From CBDBBY01 sp965203215 (GTDB lineage Bacteria > Pseudomonadota > Alphaproteobacteria > Rhodobacterales > Rhodobacteraceae): 64,000 bases of DNA. Shown here in pieces: positions 8,647-17,588 of the stretch. The notes beneath the pieces were generated by a model that was given only the letters and a program-made list of their open reading frames with translations, did not search any database and was not told where the DNA came from. Location: NCBI GenBank assembly GCA_965203215.1, contig CBDBBY010000001.1:558001-622000 (forward strand), given 5' to 3'. The position numbers and the translations under genes were made by a program. Each line of letters opens with the position of its first letter. Positions within the stretch are counted from its first letter, which is position 1.

Positions 8647-9570
8647 CTACGCCGACTGACTTTGCGAAAGTTGCAGTTCGCCGTTCATCATGTCTTCAAC
8701 TTCATCGCGGTTCGGGATCCCTAGCCTTCCGCCGAAGCGTGTGCACTTCAGGGCTGAAGCGGCGGAAGCAAATCTCAGAGCATCTTCGATCATCCGCGAC
8801 TCCGCGAGGGCCAAAGCGAATGCACCATGGAAAACGTCGCCTGCGGCGAGCGTGTCCACGACATCAACCTCGAATGCAGGATAATTTTTTACTATGCCGT
8901 CACAGAGCCAATAGACGCCAGCTGCACCGCAGGTAACGCCGAGCCATGCATCGGTGCGTTTCGACGCTCGGGCCAGCCCTTCCCCAATGTCACTTGTCTC
9001 TGAAAAGGTCTGCAACCCCTCCTGCGAAAACAAAACATGGCTAGCCAAATTGGCCATGAGAGCTTCCCGTTCATCCGGGACTTTTTCGTAATCCAGCACT
9101 CGTGGAATTCCCATTTTGCTCGCTTCCTGCAATGCCGCTGTTCCACCGTCTGGCCACCGGACATCGGCAAGCAACGCCTGAGCCGACGATATTTCTTCAA
9201 GCGGCAATCTATGCGGCGGGTCGAAAAGGTACGGGTTCAGGCAACTAAGGACTTGGCGTTCGCCGCGATCATCAATCGCAACCGTCGATATCGGAGAAGG
9301 AAGCCCTTTCACGCGCTGGATATTGGCAGCATCCACCCCACAACCCTCAATGTCTTGAATAATTCGGTCTCCCGCGGCGTCGTCCCCTACCCTTGACCAA
9401 AGAACGGAATCACCTCCAAGCTGGGAGATCGTTACAGATGCGTTCGCGCTTAAGCCGCCTATTGTCTCGAGAACGGTATGAGCGCGGTTTTTGCCACCTC
9501 CGGACGGAAGCACTGAAACACCGAAAATCGTATCGGCGACCGACGAGCCGACGCAAATCACCTTTGCCAA
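8647..9570 (-). CDS. PfkB-family carbohydrate kinase
   Basis: A ribokinase/PfkB kinase of 307 aa with unknown substrate. Motifs: the N-terminal CVGSSVADTIF strand, the glycine-rich IGGLSANASVTISQLGG (residues about 36-53), WSRVGDDAAGD, and the C-terminal DTLAAGD with the catalytic Asp (family consensus DTxGAGD, here with Ala for Gly). The start is TTG at 9570, supported by AAGGTGA seven bases upstream and an in-frame stop just before it. It lies 330 bp downstream of tctA on the same strand, beyond a hairpin, so a link to the organosulfur island is possible but not shown. YihV-type sulfofructose kinases belong to this family, but nothing visible singles that substrate out. Confidence 0.8.
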   Translation of the reverse strand: MAKVICVGSSVADTIFGVSVLPSGGGKNRAHTVLETIGGLSANASVTISQLGGDSVLWSRVGDDAAGDRIIQDIEGCGVDAANIQRVKGLPSPISTVAIDDRGERQVLSCLNPYLFDPPHRLPLEEISSAQALLADVRWPDGGTAALQEASKMGIPRVLDYEKVPDEREALMANLASHVLFSQEGLQTFSETSDIGEGLARASKRTDAWLGVTCGAAGVYWLCDGIVKNYPAFEVDVVDTLAAGDVFHGAFALALAESRMIEDALRFASAASALKCTRFGGRLGIPNRDEVEDMMNGELQLSQSQSA

Positions 9571-9902
9571 TCCAATTCACCTTCGCCTTATACTGATGCG
9601 ACCTCGCATCTCTGCTGAAACGCGAAGCCGATAGCGCAGAATCCTGCAAATGTTGAAGATAGTCAATCACGAAGCCGCAAAGAGCGCGGCCAAAATCGAA
9701 TTGCTGCAAATTTCAACCTGCCCTGCGAAGCAAATTCTGCATCCAAACCGTGCAGAACTGGTTTTGCGGCTTCAACGGTTCCAACGAACCCCTGCCTGCA
9801 CTCGCATCTGCAAATTGGTCGACGCAAAAACCGCATGGACAACATACGAGCCGCGGATTTCAAACACCCGCGGCTCGCAAGCAATATGGACGAAGCCGAA
9901 AC
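9571..9902. other. Intergenic region after tctA
   Basis: 332 bp with no gene visible; apart from the hairpin at 9847-9877, annotated separately, no other signal was recognised. Confidence 0.5.
9847..9877 (-). terminator. Hairpin downstream of tctBA
   Basis: A 10-bp perfect stem (CGAGCCGCGG / CCGCGGCTCG) with an 11-base loop begins 26 bp after the tctA stop. No long T tract follows on the minus strand, so it may be a partial terminator or an mRNA 3' stabiliser. Confidence 0.55.
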
Positions 9903-11396
9903 CTATGCGTCAGCCAACGGGTTTCGTCGAAGTTTCAAGTGAGACCAGATCGTAAACCCGATGACCAGGCAGGTGAAGAACCAGAATATCCAGCAGATCA
10001 CCGATGAGAAAAAGATGCTGAGGCTTCCTTTAGAGATCAGCAGCGATTGCCGGAAATTATCCTCAAGTATCGGACCCAGAATGAATGCGATCAGGAATGG
10101 CGCCGCAGGAATCTTCAATTTGAGCATGAAGAACCCGACTAGTCCCATGATCATCATCACAAGCACGTCGAATGTCGAGTTGTTGACCGCGTAAGCGCCG
10201 AAGACGCACAGAACGAAAACGATCGGAAACAAAATCCTGTGCGGCACGTCGGCGATCTTGCTGATCAGCTTGATCGACGCCTTCCCTACTACGAATAGGT
10301 ATATCGAGCTCAGCATGATCCCGATGAACAATGCATAGATCAGCACGATGTTTTCCTGGAACATCAGCGGTCCGGGCCGAAGCCCATGGATCATGAAGGC
10401 CCCAAGAATGATCGCTGTGATGATGTCTCCGGGTATGCCGAGCGCAAGCAGCGGTATCAGCGTTGCTCCGGCGACGCCGTTGTTGCCGGCTTCAGCCGCA
10501 GCGACGCCCTCGATTTCCCCTTTGCCGAAATTGTCCTTATTCGGCGAATTCCGCCGAGCTTCCGCATATGAAAGGAACGCTGACGGCGCTCCCCCGATCC
10601 CAGGAATTGCGCCGAGGATGACACCGATGACGCTTCCTCTGATAATCGATTTGAAACAGCGCTTTACATCTTGAAGCTTGGCTCCGATTCCCGCTAGCGG
10701 ACTTTGCTCCAGAGTCTCCATTCTTCGCATGTAGAAGTTGATGATCTCCGGAAGCGCGAACAATCCGATCAGGACCGGAATGAAGGTGAGGCCGCTCATC
10801 AGATCCCAATTGCCAAACACAAACCGGTTTGTTCCGAAGATCAAGTCCAAACCGACCGTGGCGAGGATCAGCCCCAGGCACGCGGAGCCGAAACCCTTGA
10901 GCAGTTGGTCACCGGACACGCCTGCAATGATCGTAAGGGCGAACAGGATCAGCGTGAACATCTCGGGGGAGCCGAAACGCAATGCGAAACTTGCAAGCAC
11001 TCCCGCGAACAGGATCAGCGACAGGTTGGAGATGAAGTCCGCGATGACAGATGCGATCAAGGCCATATCCAACGCGCGGCGAGCCTCGCCCCGCTTGGCC
11101 ATCGGGTACCCGTCAAGCGCAGTGCACGAAGCGGCGGGAGTTCCAGGCGCATTGATCAAAATTGCTGTGATCGATCCCCCATAGATCCCGCCTTTGTATA
11201 CGCCCAGTAGGAGCAGTATCCCGGTGACCGGCTGCATCGTGAATGTGAAAGGCAGCGTCAATGCGACGGCCATCGGCGTCGTCATGCCGGGAATTGCTCC
11301 GACGATCGTACCGATTACGACCCCCAGCCCAAGGATCAGAATGTTCTCGATCGTAGCGAAAAGCGCGAACGCGCTGACTATAGTGTCAAGAAGCAT
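9903..11396 (-). CDS. tctA: Tripartite tricarboxylate transporter, large permease TctA
   Basis: TctA is the large membrane subunit (about 10-12 helices) of a TTT-family importer, which works with periplasmic TctC and small TctB. The 497-aa sequence is typical: GTIVGAIPGMTTPMAVAL and YKGGIYGGSITAILINAPGT in the N-terminal half, and the pseudo-repeat GAIPGIGGAPSAFLSYAEA and TLIPLLALGIPGD in the second half. The ATG at 11396 follows the tctB stop by 3 bp, so the two are co-translated. TTT systems import carboxylates and other small organic anions. The location beside xsc and soeABC suggests the substrate is an organosulfonate or sulfate ester, which is inference. Confidence 0.92.
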   Translation of the reverse strand: MLLDTIVSAFALFATIENILILGLGVVIGTIVGAIPGMTTPMAVALTLPFTFTMQPVTGILLLLGVYKGGIYGGSITAILINAPGTPAASCTALDGYPMAKRGEARRALDMALIASVIADFISNLSLILFAGVLASFALRFGSPEMFTLILFALTIIAGVSGDQLLKGFGSACLGLILATVGLDLIFGTNRFVFGNWDLMSGLTFIPVLIGLFALPEIINFYMRRMETLEQSPLAGIGAKLQDVKRCFKSIIRGSVIGVILGAIPGIGGAPSAFLSYAEARRNSPNKDNFGKGEIEGVAAAEAGNNGVAGATLIPLLALGIPGDIITAIILGAFMIHGLRPGPLMFQENIVLIYALFIGIMLSSIYLFVVGKASIKLISKIADVPHRILFPIVFVLCVFGAYAVNNSTFDVLVMMIMGLVGFFMLKLKIPAAPFLIAFILGPILEDNFRQSLLISKGSLSIFFSSVICWIFWFFTCLVIGFTIWSHLKLRRNPLADA

Positions 11397-11399
11397 GGT

Positions 11400-11894
11400 T
11401 CATATCCTTATCAATACGGGCTCGAGAACTCCTCCCGGTATCGGGATGTTCGCCAGCTTCGTGAAAAAGAAGTACAGCAGGAGTGGAAGGCCAATCGCTG
11501 CAACCGCGAGGATGACGGGACTCCGCTCGCCAGCAAGAAGCATCAGCGCCAGAAGCGCAGCTGCTCCGACCAAAACGAACCCGACCGAACTCACAAACAG
11601 AGCCGTCGCGAACATGATCGCAATCGCGCAAATTGCCTTGTAGACAAGCACCGATTCTGGAATTTCGAGCAAGTCGTCGGCGACCGGCCTGTAGATTGAA
11701 CGCACGGCAATCGCCAACCCAAGCACCATCATCGCGATTCCGACGAAACGCGGATAGTACGAAGGCGCCAATGCCGCGAATTCCACGCTGCCGGGCTCAT
11801 CAACCCCGGTAGGTATCAACACGAACACGAGCAAGATCCCGATCAACAGGACGGATAGCCCGGCAAGCAGGTCTCTTTTCATCACATAATCCAT
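11400..11894 (-). CDS. tctB: Tripartite tricarboxylate transporter, small subunit TctB
   Basis: A 164-aa membrane protein with four hydrophobic helices: about residues 10-27 (AGLSVLLIGILLVFVLI), 46-62 (FVGIAMMVLGLAIAVR), 84-115 and 125-150. These length and spacing features are those of TctB/DUF1468, the small permease subunit of TTT systems. Sequence conservation in this family is low, so the call rests on topology and on its place 3 bp upstream of tctA. ATG start at 11894, with a second in-frame ATG 12 bp later. It follows the ROK regulator on the same strand after a 51-bp gap, so regulator and permease are probably one transcript. Confidence 0.87.
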   Translation of the reverse strand: MDYVMKRDLLAGLSVLLIGILLVFVLIPTGVDEPGSVEFAALAPSYYPRFVGIAMMVLGLAIAVRSIYRPVADDLLEIPESVLVYKAICAIAIMFATALFVSSVGFVLVGAAALLALMLLAGERSPVILAVAAIGLPLLLYFFFTKLANIPIPGGVLEPVLIRI

Positions 11895-11945
11895 ACTGTC
11901 CCCTTTCGTTCCGCGTCGCAGATAAATATGGACGATCAGTTCAGT

Positions 11946-13166
11946 CTACGCGACTTTAAGGCTCCTCATATCCATTGCGCCAGTAAAAACAAACCCTTCA
12001 AGCGCGACCTGCACTGCTGCTTCGGCTGACGTCGTACCGCTCATTTCAAGCATTTTGGCCGGATCCTCCAAACCAAATTCATTAAGCGCATCCACAACGC
12101 CCGCAAAAAAGTCGTGCTGACGTCCGACTTCGCCGGACAATATGAACTTGTCCGGCCTCATTAGAGTATGAACCGCATCGATGCCGATGCCAAGCCGACG
12201 ACCAGCGCGTTTGAAAGCGTCCTTGTATTCCCGGCTGCCGGAATTCGCGGCAGAAACCGTCTCGTTCAGCCGTCGTGCCTGCACTTCAGGCGGGCAATCC
12301 ACGCGGCCAAGCTCGCGGAGGACGGAAAATCCGCCGGATACCGCTTCAAGGCATCCTTTTTTTCCGCAGTAGCACCTTGTTTCGTTGCCATGCACCGAAA
12401 AGTGCGAAAGGGCCCCGAACCCTCTGTCCCCGGACGCCAGGAATTGTCCGTCCAAACGCGCGCTGGCGCCGATGCCGAGCGCGACATTCACCAGGTAAAC
12501 ATCAAGTTCCGGCTGAACGGATTTCAGTTCCGCCCGAAGAATCGCGCTTGAGCGATGTTCAACCTTCACAGGCAGGTCCAGCCTATTCTCTAGAATTCGC
12601 TTGATCGGCACATTCCGCCAACCCAGCGGATTGGAAGTGACGAGATCTTCTGAAAGCGGATGGCCGGTGCCGGCCGACAATGCGGCGGACACGCCGACGC
12701 CCAGCAGACGGCTGCGCGAAAAATCGCAGTCGTAGATCAACGATTTTGCGCGAAGCGCCAACTCGCCCAGAAACCGCTCGGGATCCTCGGTCGACAGACT
12801 GCCGCAGTCGAGCGTTTCAAGCGGTTCTCCACGCGCATTCGCCAAGGTTACGCTCCGCCGGTTCGCCGTGATCGATATTCCGAGCACGTACGCGCCGTCC
12901 GGATTGATGGACAAAAGCGTTTCTCGCCGGCCGACCCGCCCCTGAGACGGAATCGGTTCGCTCTCCAGAAGAATTCTGGCATCCAGCATTCTTCTGGTGA
13001 TCCGGGAAATCGCGGCGGCGGTCAGCCCGGCCCCCTGCGCAATCTGGCTTCGAGTCATCGAGTCACCCCGAGCCAGCAGGTTGATGATCCGTTCCCTGTT
13101 GATGCGGCTGAGAATCGACGATGCCGGGACGCCGGACATCGGATGCACTTTGATTACCTTTGTCAT
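11946..13166 (-). CDS. ROK-family transcriptional regulator
   Basis: A NagC/XylR-type ROK protein of 406 aa. Residues about 18-70 form a winged helix-turn-helix (INRERIINLLARGDSMTRS, then a recognition helix around LTAAAISRITRRM). The rest is the ROK sugar-kinase-like domain, with the zinc-site motif CYCGKKGCLEA. Such regulators usually repress sugar or catabolic operons and are released by a sugar or phosphosugar ligand. It is encoded divergently from tctC with 146 bp between them and precedes tctBA, so it very likely controls both arms of the organosulfur island. A sugar-type sensor on a sulfonate operon is unexpected and may hint at the true substrate. ATG start at 13166. Confidence 0.88.
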   Translation of the reverse strand: MTKVIKVHPMSGVPASSILSRINRERIINLLARGDSMTRSQIAQGAGLTAAAISRITRRMLDARILLESEPIPSQGRVGRRETLLSINPDGAYVLGISITANRRSVTLANARGEPLETLDCGSLSTEDPERFLGELALRAKSLIYDCDFSRSRLLGVGVSAALSAGTGHPLSEDLVTSNPLGWRNVPIKRILENRLDLPVKVEHRSSAILRAELKSVQPELDVYLVNVALGIGASARLDGQFLASGDRGFGALSHFSVHGNETRCYCGKKGCLEAVSGGFSVLRELGRVDCPPEVQARRLNETVSAANSGSREYKDAFKRAGRRLGIGIDAVHTLMRPDKFILSGEVGRQHDFFAGVVDALNEFGLEDPAKMLEMSGTTSAEAAVQVALEGFVFTGAMDMRSLKVA

Positions 13167-13312
13167 TTAATTTTTCATTGCATGGCCGGATCTCCACAAT
13201 TTAAATGAAATTTGATCTATTGCAATTGAAAATTAATTATTGAAAATTTGCGTGTCCTTCTGTATCCCATCCGTCGTGATTGTCAAAATTCAATGATCGC
13301 ACGGAGGAAAAC
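13166..13312. promoter_or_regulatory. Divergent ROK/tctC control region with imperfect inverted repeat
   Basis: The intergenic region is AT-rich. The block 13166-13182, read on the minus strand, is TGCAATGAAAAATTAAA; the block 13221-13237, read on the plus strand, is TGCAATTGAAAATTAAT. They form an imperfect inverted pair about 55 bp apart, and a third similar core TTGAAAATTTG follows at 13240-13250. These are candidate ROK operators, by position and symmetry only. A strong ribosome site, GGAGGA, precedes the tctC ATG. Confidence 0.4.
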
Positions 13313-14293
13313 ATGCGAACGAAAATTTTCGGAGGAGCGGCCGCGATAGCGCTGGGCGCTCTGACGGCGGGAGCGGGATGGTCGCAAGATTACCCTGAAC
13401 GACCGATCAATTTGATTGTCCCCTACGGCGCCGGAGGCGCGGCGGATTTGTCCGCCCGGCTTGTGGCGGCTCGAGCCCCGGAATTTCTGGAACAGCCGGT
13501 GCTGGCGGTCAATAGAACCGGAGCTGCGGGCGTTGTCGGATCGAATTTCGTCTCGAGGTCGAGGCCGGACGGCTACACTATGCTTTCGGCCCGCGTCGGC
13601 AGCCAGATGGGCGTGCCCGCGATGAACAAGACCATTCCGTACGAGTGGGACGACTTCACTTTCATCGGCTTGACGGAGACCAATCCGTTCGTCCTTGTCG
13701 TTCAGGGCGAGAGCGAAATTGATGATTTCGAAGAATTCAAGTCGAAAGTGTTGGCCGGAGAAGAAATGACCTACGGCTCGGCAGGCGTGGGCACCCTGCT
13801 CCACATCGCGACTGCCGTGATGGCGGACGCCATGGGCGTCACGCTCGAAAACCTCACTCACGTGCCGTTCAAAGGCGGCGGAAACGCACAGGCCGCGATC
13901 GTGGGCGGCAAAGTTGATTTCATGTGGCAGAACCTTTCCGGCGTCATCAATGCCATAAACGCTGGACAATTGAGAGCATTGGCCGTGACCACGCCGGAGC
14001 GCTTCTCTGCCGTCCCGGACATCCCTACCGTCGGCGAGCTCGGCTACCCGGCCATGGAGCAGATCGTGGGATGGTCGGCTGTATACGGCCCGCCGAATCT
14101 GCCTGACGAAGTGGTCGCGAAGTGGGTCGAGACATTGCAGTTTCTGGGGCAAGACGCGGAATGGCTTCGCCTCACGAATGAACTCGGCAATGTGGTGGAC
14201 ATCAGATCGCCGGAAGACACGATGGCCTTCGTGAAGGCGCAGTACGACGTTTTCGACCAGACTTTGCTCAAACTCGGACTTCGGGTCGAGTAG
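13313..14293 (+). CDS. tctC: TTT transporter periplasmic binding protein TctC
   Basis: A Bug/TctC-family solute-binding protein that delivers substrate to TctAB. The real start is the ATG at 13313 behind ACGGAGGAAAAC, not the upstream TTG at 13280. This gives 326 aa with a clean signal peptide (MRTKIF, then a hydrophobic Ala/Gly core, cleavage near GWSQ/DYPERP). The mature N-terminus has the family block YPERPINLIVPYGAGGAADL and later VPFKGGGNAQAAIVGGKVDF, a ligand-loop region. The ligand cannot be read from sequence; Bug proteins bind diverse carboxylates and anions. It is the first gene of the plus-strand operon and is separated from the sulfatase by a hairpin, a common way to keep the binding protein in excess. 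Confidence 0.93.
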   Translation: MRTKIFGGAAAIALGALTAGAGWSQDYPERPINLIVPYGAGGAADLSARLVAARAPEFLEQPVLAVNRTGAAGVVGSNFVSRSRPDGYTMLSARVGSQMGVPAMNKTIPYEWDDFTFIGLTETNPFVLVVQGESEIDDFEEFKSKVLAGEEMTYGSAGVGTLLHIATAVMADAMGVTLENLTHVPFKGGGNAQAAIVGGKVDFMWQNLSGVINAINAGQLRALAVTTPERFSAVPDIPTVGELGYPAMEQIVGWSAVYGPPNLPDEVVAKWVETLQFLGQDAEWLRLTNELGNVVDIRSPEDTMAFVKAQYDVFDQTLLKLGLRVE

Positions 14294-14308
14294 CATTCGA
14301 CTGACTAA

Positions 14309-14337
14309 CCCCGTCGGCGCACCGGCTGCCGACGGGG
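14309..14337 (+). terminator. Hairpin between tctC and the sulfatase gene
   Basis: A 10-bp perfect stem (CCCCGTCGGC / GCCGACGGGG) with a 9-base loop, without a T tract, begins 16 bp after the tctC stop. It is more likely a partial terminator or mRNA 3' stabiliser that raises tctC expression over the downstream genes than a full stop. Confidence 0.55.
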
Positions 14338-14371
14338 CGAACAGGTCTGCCAGGCATATCGGAGAACAATT

Positions 14372-15916
14372 ATGGCTTCCGACCGGCCGAATTTCCTATT
14401 CATACAAGCCGACCAGATGGCCGGCCCGGCGCTGCCCTTCGGCGGAAACAGGACGGTGAAGGCTCCTCACATGTCCAGACTCGCCGATGAAGGCGTCGCG
14501 TTCACGAACTGCTACTGCAATTTTCCCATGTGCGGCCCGTCCCGTGCGTCCATGCACGCCGGTCGATTGCCGTACAGCATCGGGATGTACGACAATGCAA
14601 GCGAGTTCCGCTCCGCCGTGCCGACATTCGCCCATTATCTTAGAAATGAGGGCTACCGTGTTGAAATGAGCGGAAAAATGCACTTCGTCGGTGCCGACCA
14701 ACTGCACGGATACGATCGCCGCCATACGACCGAGATTTATCCCGCGAATTTTGCTTGGACCGTGGACTGGTCAAAGGGACGCGAATACCGCCCCACCAAT
14801 CTCACGATGGCGCCGGTGCTCGAGAGTGGCCCTGCAACTCGAACTCTGCAGATGGACTACGACGACGAGGTCGCGTTTTGCGGGGTGCAGGCGATTTACG
14901 ACCTGGTCAGGAACCGCGACGGCCGCCCTTGGTTTTTGACCGTCTCATTTACCGAACCCCACTCCCCATACGTGATCGACCGAGAGTATTGGGACAGATA
15001 CAGTCATGACGACATTGAATATCCGGCCGTCGATGAAATCTCACTGAACGAGATGGATCATCTGAGCCGCAATCTGCATTATTGCCAAGGACGGCACCAG
15101 TTCACGGTCACGCCCGAAGACCGGCGTATCGCAAGGCACGGCTATTACGGCATGATTTCGTACGTCGACGACAAAGTCGCTTTGCTCCGGGCAACAATCG
15201 AAAAATGCGGCCTTCAAAACAACACGATCATTGTCCTCACCGCGGACCATGGCGACATGATGGGCGAGCGGGGCATGTGGTACAAGCAACATTTCTTCGA
15301 ATGGGCGGCGAAAGTGCCGTTGGTGTTCCATGCGCCCGGTCGCTTCGCCCCTTCGAGAGTCGACCGGAATGTATCGCTGGTCGATCTGATGCCCACATTC
15401 ATGGATCTCGCCTCCGGAAAATCGTTCGACGGCTACGCCGATGGCCCCGTGGACGGAAATTCGCTCGTGCCTGCCCTCGATGGCGACCAGAAGATGATCG
15501 GCGACCTGGCGATATCCGAGTTTTCTGCGGACGGCTCCACAGGCGTCAGCAGAATGGTGAAGAAAGGCCCTTGGAAATACATGTATTTGGAGGGCGTCGA
15601 AGAGTTGCTTTACAATCTTGAATCCGACCCGCTCGAACTGGACAGCAGGATCGGTGATCCGGATTCAGCGGATGTAGCCGCGGAGCTCCGCAAAATCGCA
15701 ATGGATCGCTGGGACCCGGAGCAACTCCATGAAACAATCGAGCTGGACCAAAAGCGCCGACTTCTCATTCACAGGGCGACCGGCGGCGAACCGACTTGGG
15801 TGAATGTGATCCGGCACGATGACAACGAGCGGTACATCCGCAATGCGGGCGCCGCAGATACGAAAGCATTGGCGCGTTTTCCCTACGTGGATCCCGTCAA
15901 GCAAGACAAGGTTTGA
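14372..15916 (+). CDS. Choline-sulfatase-like sulfatase
   Basis: A type I sulfatase (alkaline phosphatase superfamily) of 514 aa, the size of choline-sulfatase BetC. It has the formylglycine site CGPSRASMHAGR (C-x-P-S-R, Cys near residue 52), the metal-binding N-terminal FLFIQADQM, SGKMHFVGADQLHG, and the distal VLTADHGDMMGERGMWYKQ. Several blocks (CNFPMCGPSRAS, PTFAHYL, DYDDEVAF) are those of BetC. No signal peptide, so cytoplasmic. ATG start at 14372 with GGAGA upstream. In a betC context the product would be choline; here xsc lies two genes on, so the substrate may be a sulfate ester of another small alcohol, perhaps isethionate. That is a hypothesis; choline-O-sulfate stays possible. Confidence 0.82.
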   Translation: MASDRPNFLFIQADQMAGPALPFGGNRTVKAPHMSRLADEGVAFTNCYCNFPMCGPSRASMHAGRLPYSIGMYDNASEFRSAVPTFAHYLRNEGYRVEMSGKMHFVGADQLHGYDRRHTTEIYPANFAWTVDWSKGREYRPTNLTMAPVLESGPATRTLQMDYDDEVAFCGVQAIYDLVRNRDGRPWFLTVSFTEPHSPYVIDREYWDRYSHDDIEYPAVDEISLNEMDHLSRNLHYCQGRHQFTVTPEDRRIARHGYYGMISYVDDKVALLRATIEKCGLQNNTIIVLTADHGDMMGERGMWYKQHFFEWAAKVPLVFHAPGRFAPSRVDRNVSLVDLMPTFMDLASGKSFDGYADGPVDGNSLVPALDGDQKMIGDLAISEFSADGSTGVSRMVKKGPWKYMYLEGVEELLYNLESDPLELDSRIGDPDSADVAAELRKIAMDRWDPEQLHETIELDQKRRLLIHRATGGEPTWVNVIRHDDNERYIRNAGAADTKALARFPYVDPVKQDKV

Positions 15917-15918
15917 AC

Positions 15919-17523
15919 GTGTTTGACTATATCATCATCGGAGCCGGGTCCGCGGGCTGCGTGCTCGCCAACCGCCTTTCTGCAAAGCCCGACATTCGCG
16001 TCCTGCTGCTTGAAGCCGGAGGCCGCGACATCAATCCGTGGATACATATCCCTGTCGGCTACTTCAAGACGATGCACGACCCGAGAACCGACTGGTGCTA
16101 CAAGTCCGAGCCCGACCCGGGTCTTAACGGCCGGTCGCTTGACTGGCCGCGCGGCAAGACGCTTGGCGGATCAAGCTCGATAAACGGGCTTTTGTATGTC
16201 CGCGGCCAAAAGGAGGATTACGACAACTGGGCGCAGATGGGAAATCGGGGATGGTCGTACGACGATGTCCTGCCCTTGTTCAAACGCTCCGAAAAGCACG
16301 AGTTCGGAGAGACCGAATACCACGGCGGCGAAGGCGAACTCAGCGTCTCCTTGATGAGAACGAAAAGCAAAATCTCGGAAGCTTACATCGATGCAGCCGT
16401 GGAAATGGGCGTGCCGCGCACGAACGACTCGAACGGCGAGACTCAGGAAGGCGTGGGATATTTCCACCAGACCGCCCGAAACGGCTTCCGCTGCTCAAGC
16501 GCCAAGGCATTCCTTCGTCCTGCGAAGCGCCGCAGCAATCTGGAAGTTTTTACGAAATCGCACGTCCAAGGCATTGAATTCAAAGACGAAGATCCGCGCC
16601 GCGTTTCCGGAGTCCGTTTCAAACGAAACAGATCCGAGCAAGTCGCGCTTCTGAAGGACGGCGGCGAGATTATTCTTGCCGCCGGCGCCATCGGATCTCC
16701 GCAATTGCTGGAACTCTCCGGAATCGGCAATGGCAAGATATTGCAGGCAGCCGGCGTGCCTGTAAGACACGAATTGCCGAATATCGGCGAAAACTTGCAA
16801 GACCACCTGCAGTTGCGCCTGGTTTACGAAGTCAATGTTCAGACCTTGAACAACGCTATAAACAGCTTCATTCCTCGAATGGGCATCGGCATCAATTATG
16901 TCCTGTTCCGCAGGGGGCCGATGAGTCTCGGCGCAAGCCAAGTCTGCGTCTTCGCAAAGTCAATCAAGGAGCTTGACGTTCCTGACATCCAGTTTCATTT
17001 CCAGCCTCTGAGCGCAGACAAGCCGGGAATTGAAATGCATCCCTTCCCGGGCATAACGTCATCCGTCTGCCAGCTACGGCCATCCAGCAGAGGCCACGTG
17101 CATATCGCCAGCCCTGACGCGGCCGACTATCCGAAGATCGTTCCGAACTACCTTTCCACGCATGAAGATCAGCTCTGCGCGATTCGAGCGATGAAATTCG
17201 CCCGAGCGATGATGGAGACCTCTGCGCTGAAACCCTACGTCGTCCGCGAGCACGTCCCCGAGGGCAATCCAAGCACGGATGAAGCACTTCTCGATGCCGC
17301 GCGGAACATAAGCCAAACAATCTACCATCCGACCAGCACCTGCAGCATGGGACGCGAAACTGCTTCGGTCGTCGACGACAGGCTGCGCGTTCATGGGATA
17401 TCGGGCTTGCGGGTTGCTGATGCTTCCGTCATGCCGACAATCGTAAGCGGAAACACCAACGCGCCGACAATCATGATCGGCGAGAAAGCAAGCGACATGG
17501 TTCTCGAAGACCGGGCTGCGTGA
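15919..17523 (+). CDS. GMC-family FAD alcohol dehydrogenase
   Basis: A glucose-methanol-choline oxidoreductase of 534 aa, closest by eye to choline dehydrogenase BetA. The FAD-binding DYIIIGAGSAGCVLANRL opens the protein, the GMC signature RGKTLGGSSSINGLLYVRG lies near residue 80, and the C-terminus carries HPTSTCSMG (active-site His) and NAPTIMIGEKASDM. The GTG at 15919 is preferred over the TTG at 15913, which overlaps the sulfatase stop, because AAGG lies 8 bp upstream of the GTG. Flavin GMC enzymes that oxidise isethionate to sulfoacetaldehyde (IseJ type) are known. The order sulfatase, GMC, xsc makes such a role likely here. No signal peptide is visible. Confidence 0.88.
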   Translation: MFDYIIIGAGSAGCVLANRLSAKPDIRVLLLEAGGRDINPWIHIPVGYFKTMHDPRTDWCYKSEPDPGLNGRSLDWPRGKTLGGSSSINGLLYVRGQKEDYDNWAQMGNRGWSYDDVLPLFKRSEKHEFGETEYHGGEGELSVSLMRTKSKISEAYIDAAVEMGVPRTNDSNGETQEGVGYFHQTARNGFRCSSAKAFLRPAKRRSNLEVFTKSHVQGIEFKDEDPRRVSGVRFKRNRSEQVALLKDGGEIILAAGAIGSPQLLELSGIGNGKILQAAGVPVRHELPNIGENLQDHLQLRLVYEVNVQTLNNAINSFIPRMGIGINYVLFRRGPMSLGASQVCVFAKSIKELDVPDIQFHFQPLSADKPGIEMHPFPGITSSVCQLRPSSRGHVHIASPDAADYPKIVPNYLSTHEDQLCAIRAMKFARAMMETSALKPYVVREHVPEGNPSTDEALLDAARNISQTIYHPTSTCSMGRETASVVDDRLRVHGISGLRVADASVMPTIVSGNTNAPTIMIGEKASDMVLEDRAA

Positions 17524-17588
17524 GCTCTGAGCGCCGGACTTGTTGCGTGAATTAATTCATCAATTTTGGATCCATAGGAAGCACAACA

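Noticed and set aside
13283..14296. 337-codon minus-strand frame opposite tctC
   Set aside because: No similarity; tctC has a signal peptide, ribosome site and family motifs on the plus strand.
14372..17523. Plain betCA osmoprotectant operon
   Set aside because: No betI, betB or betaine transporter is present; xsc, pta and soeABC follow directly instead. It is not excluded for substrate specificity.
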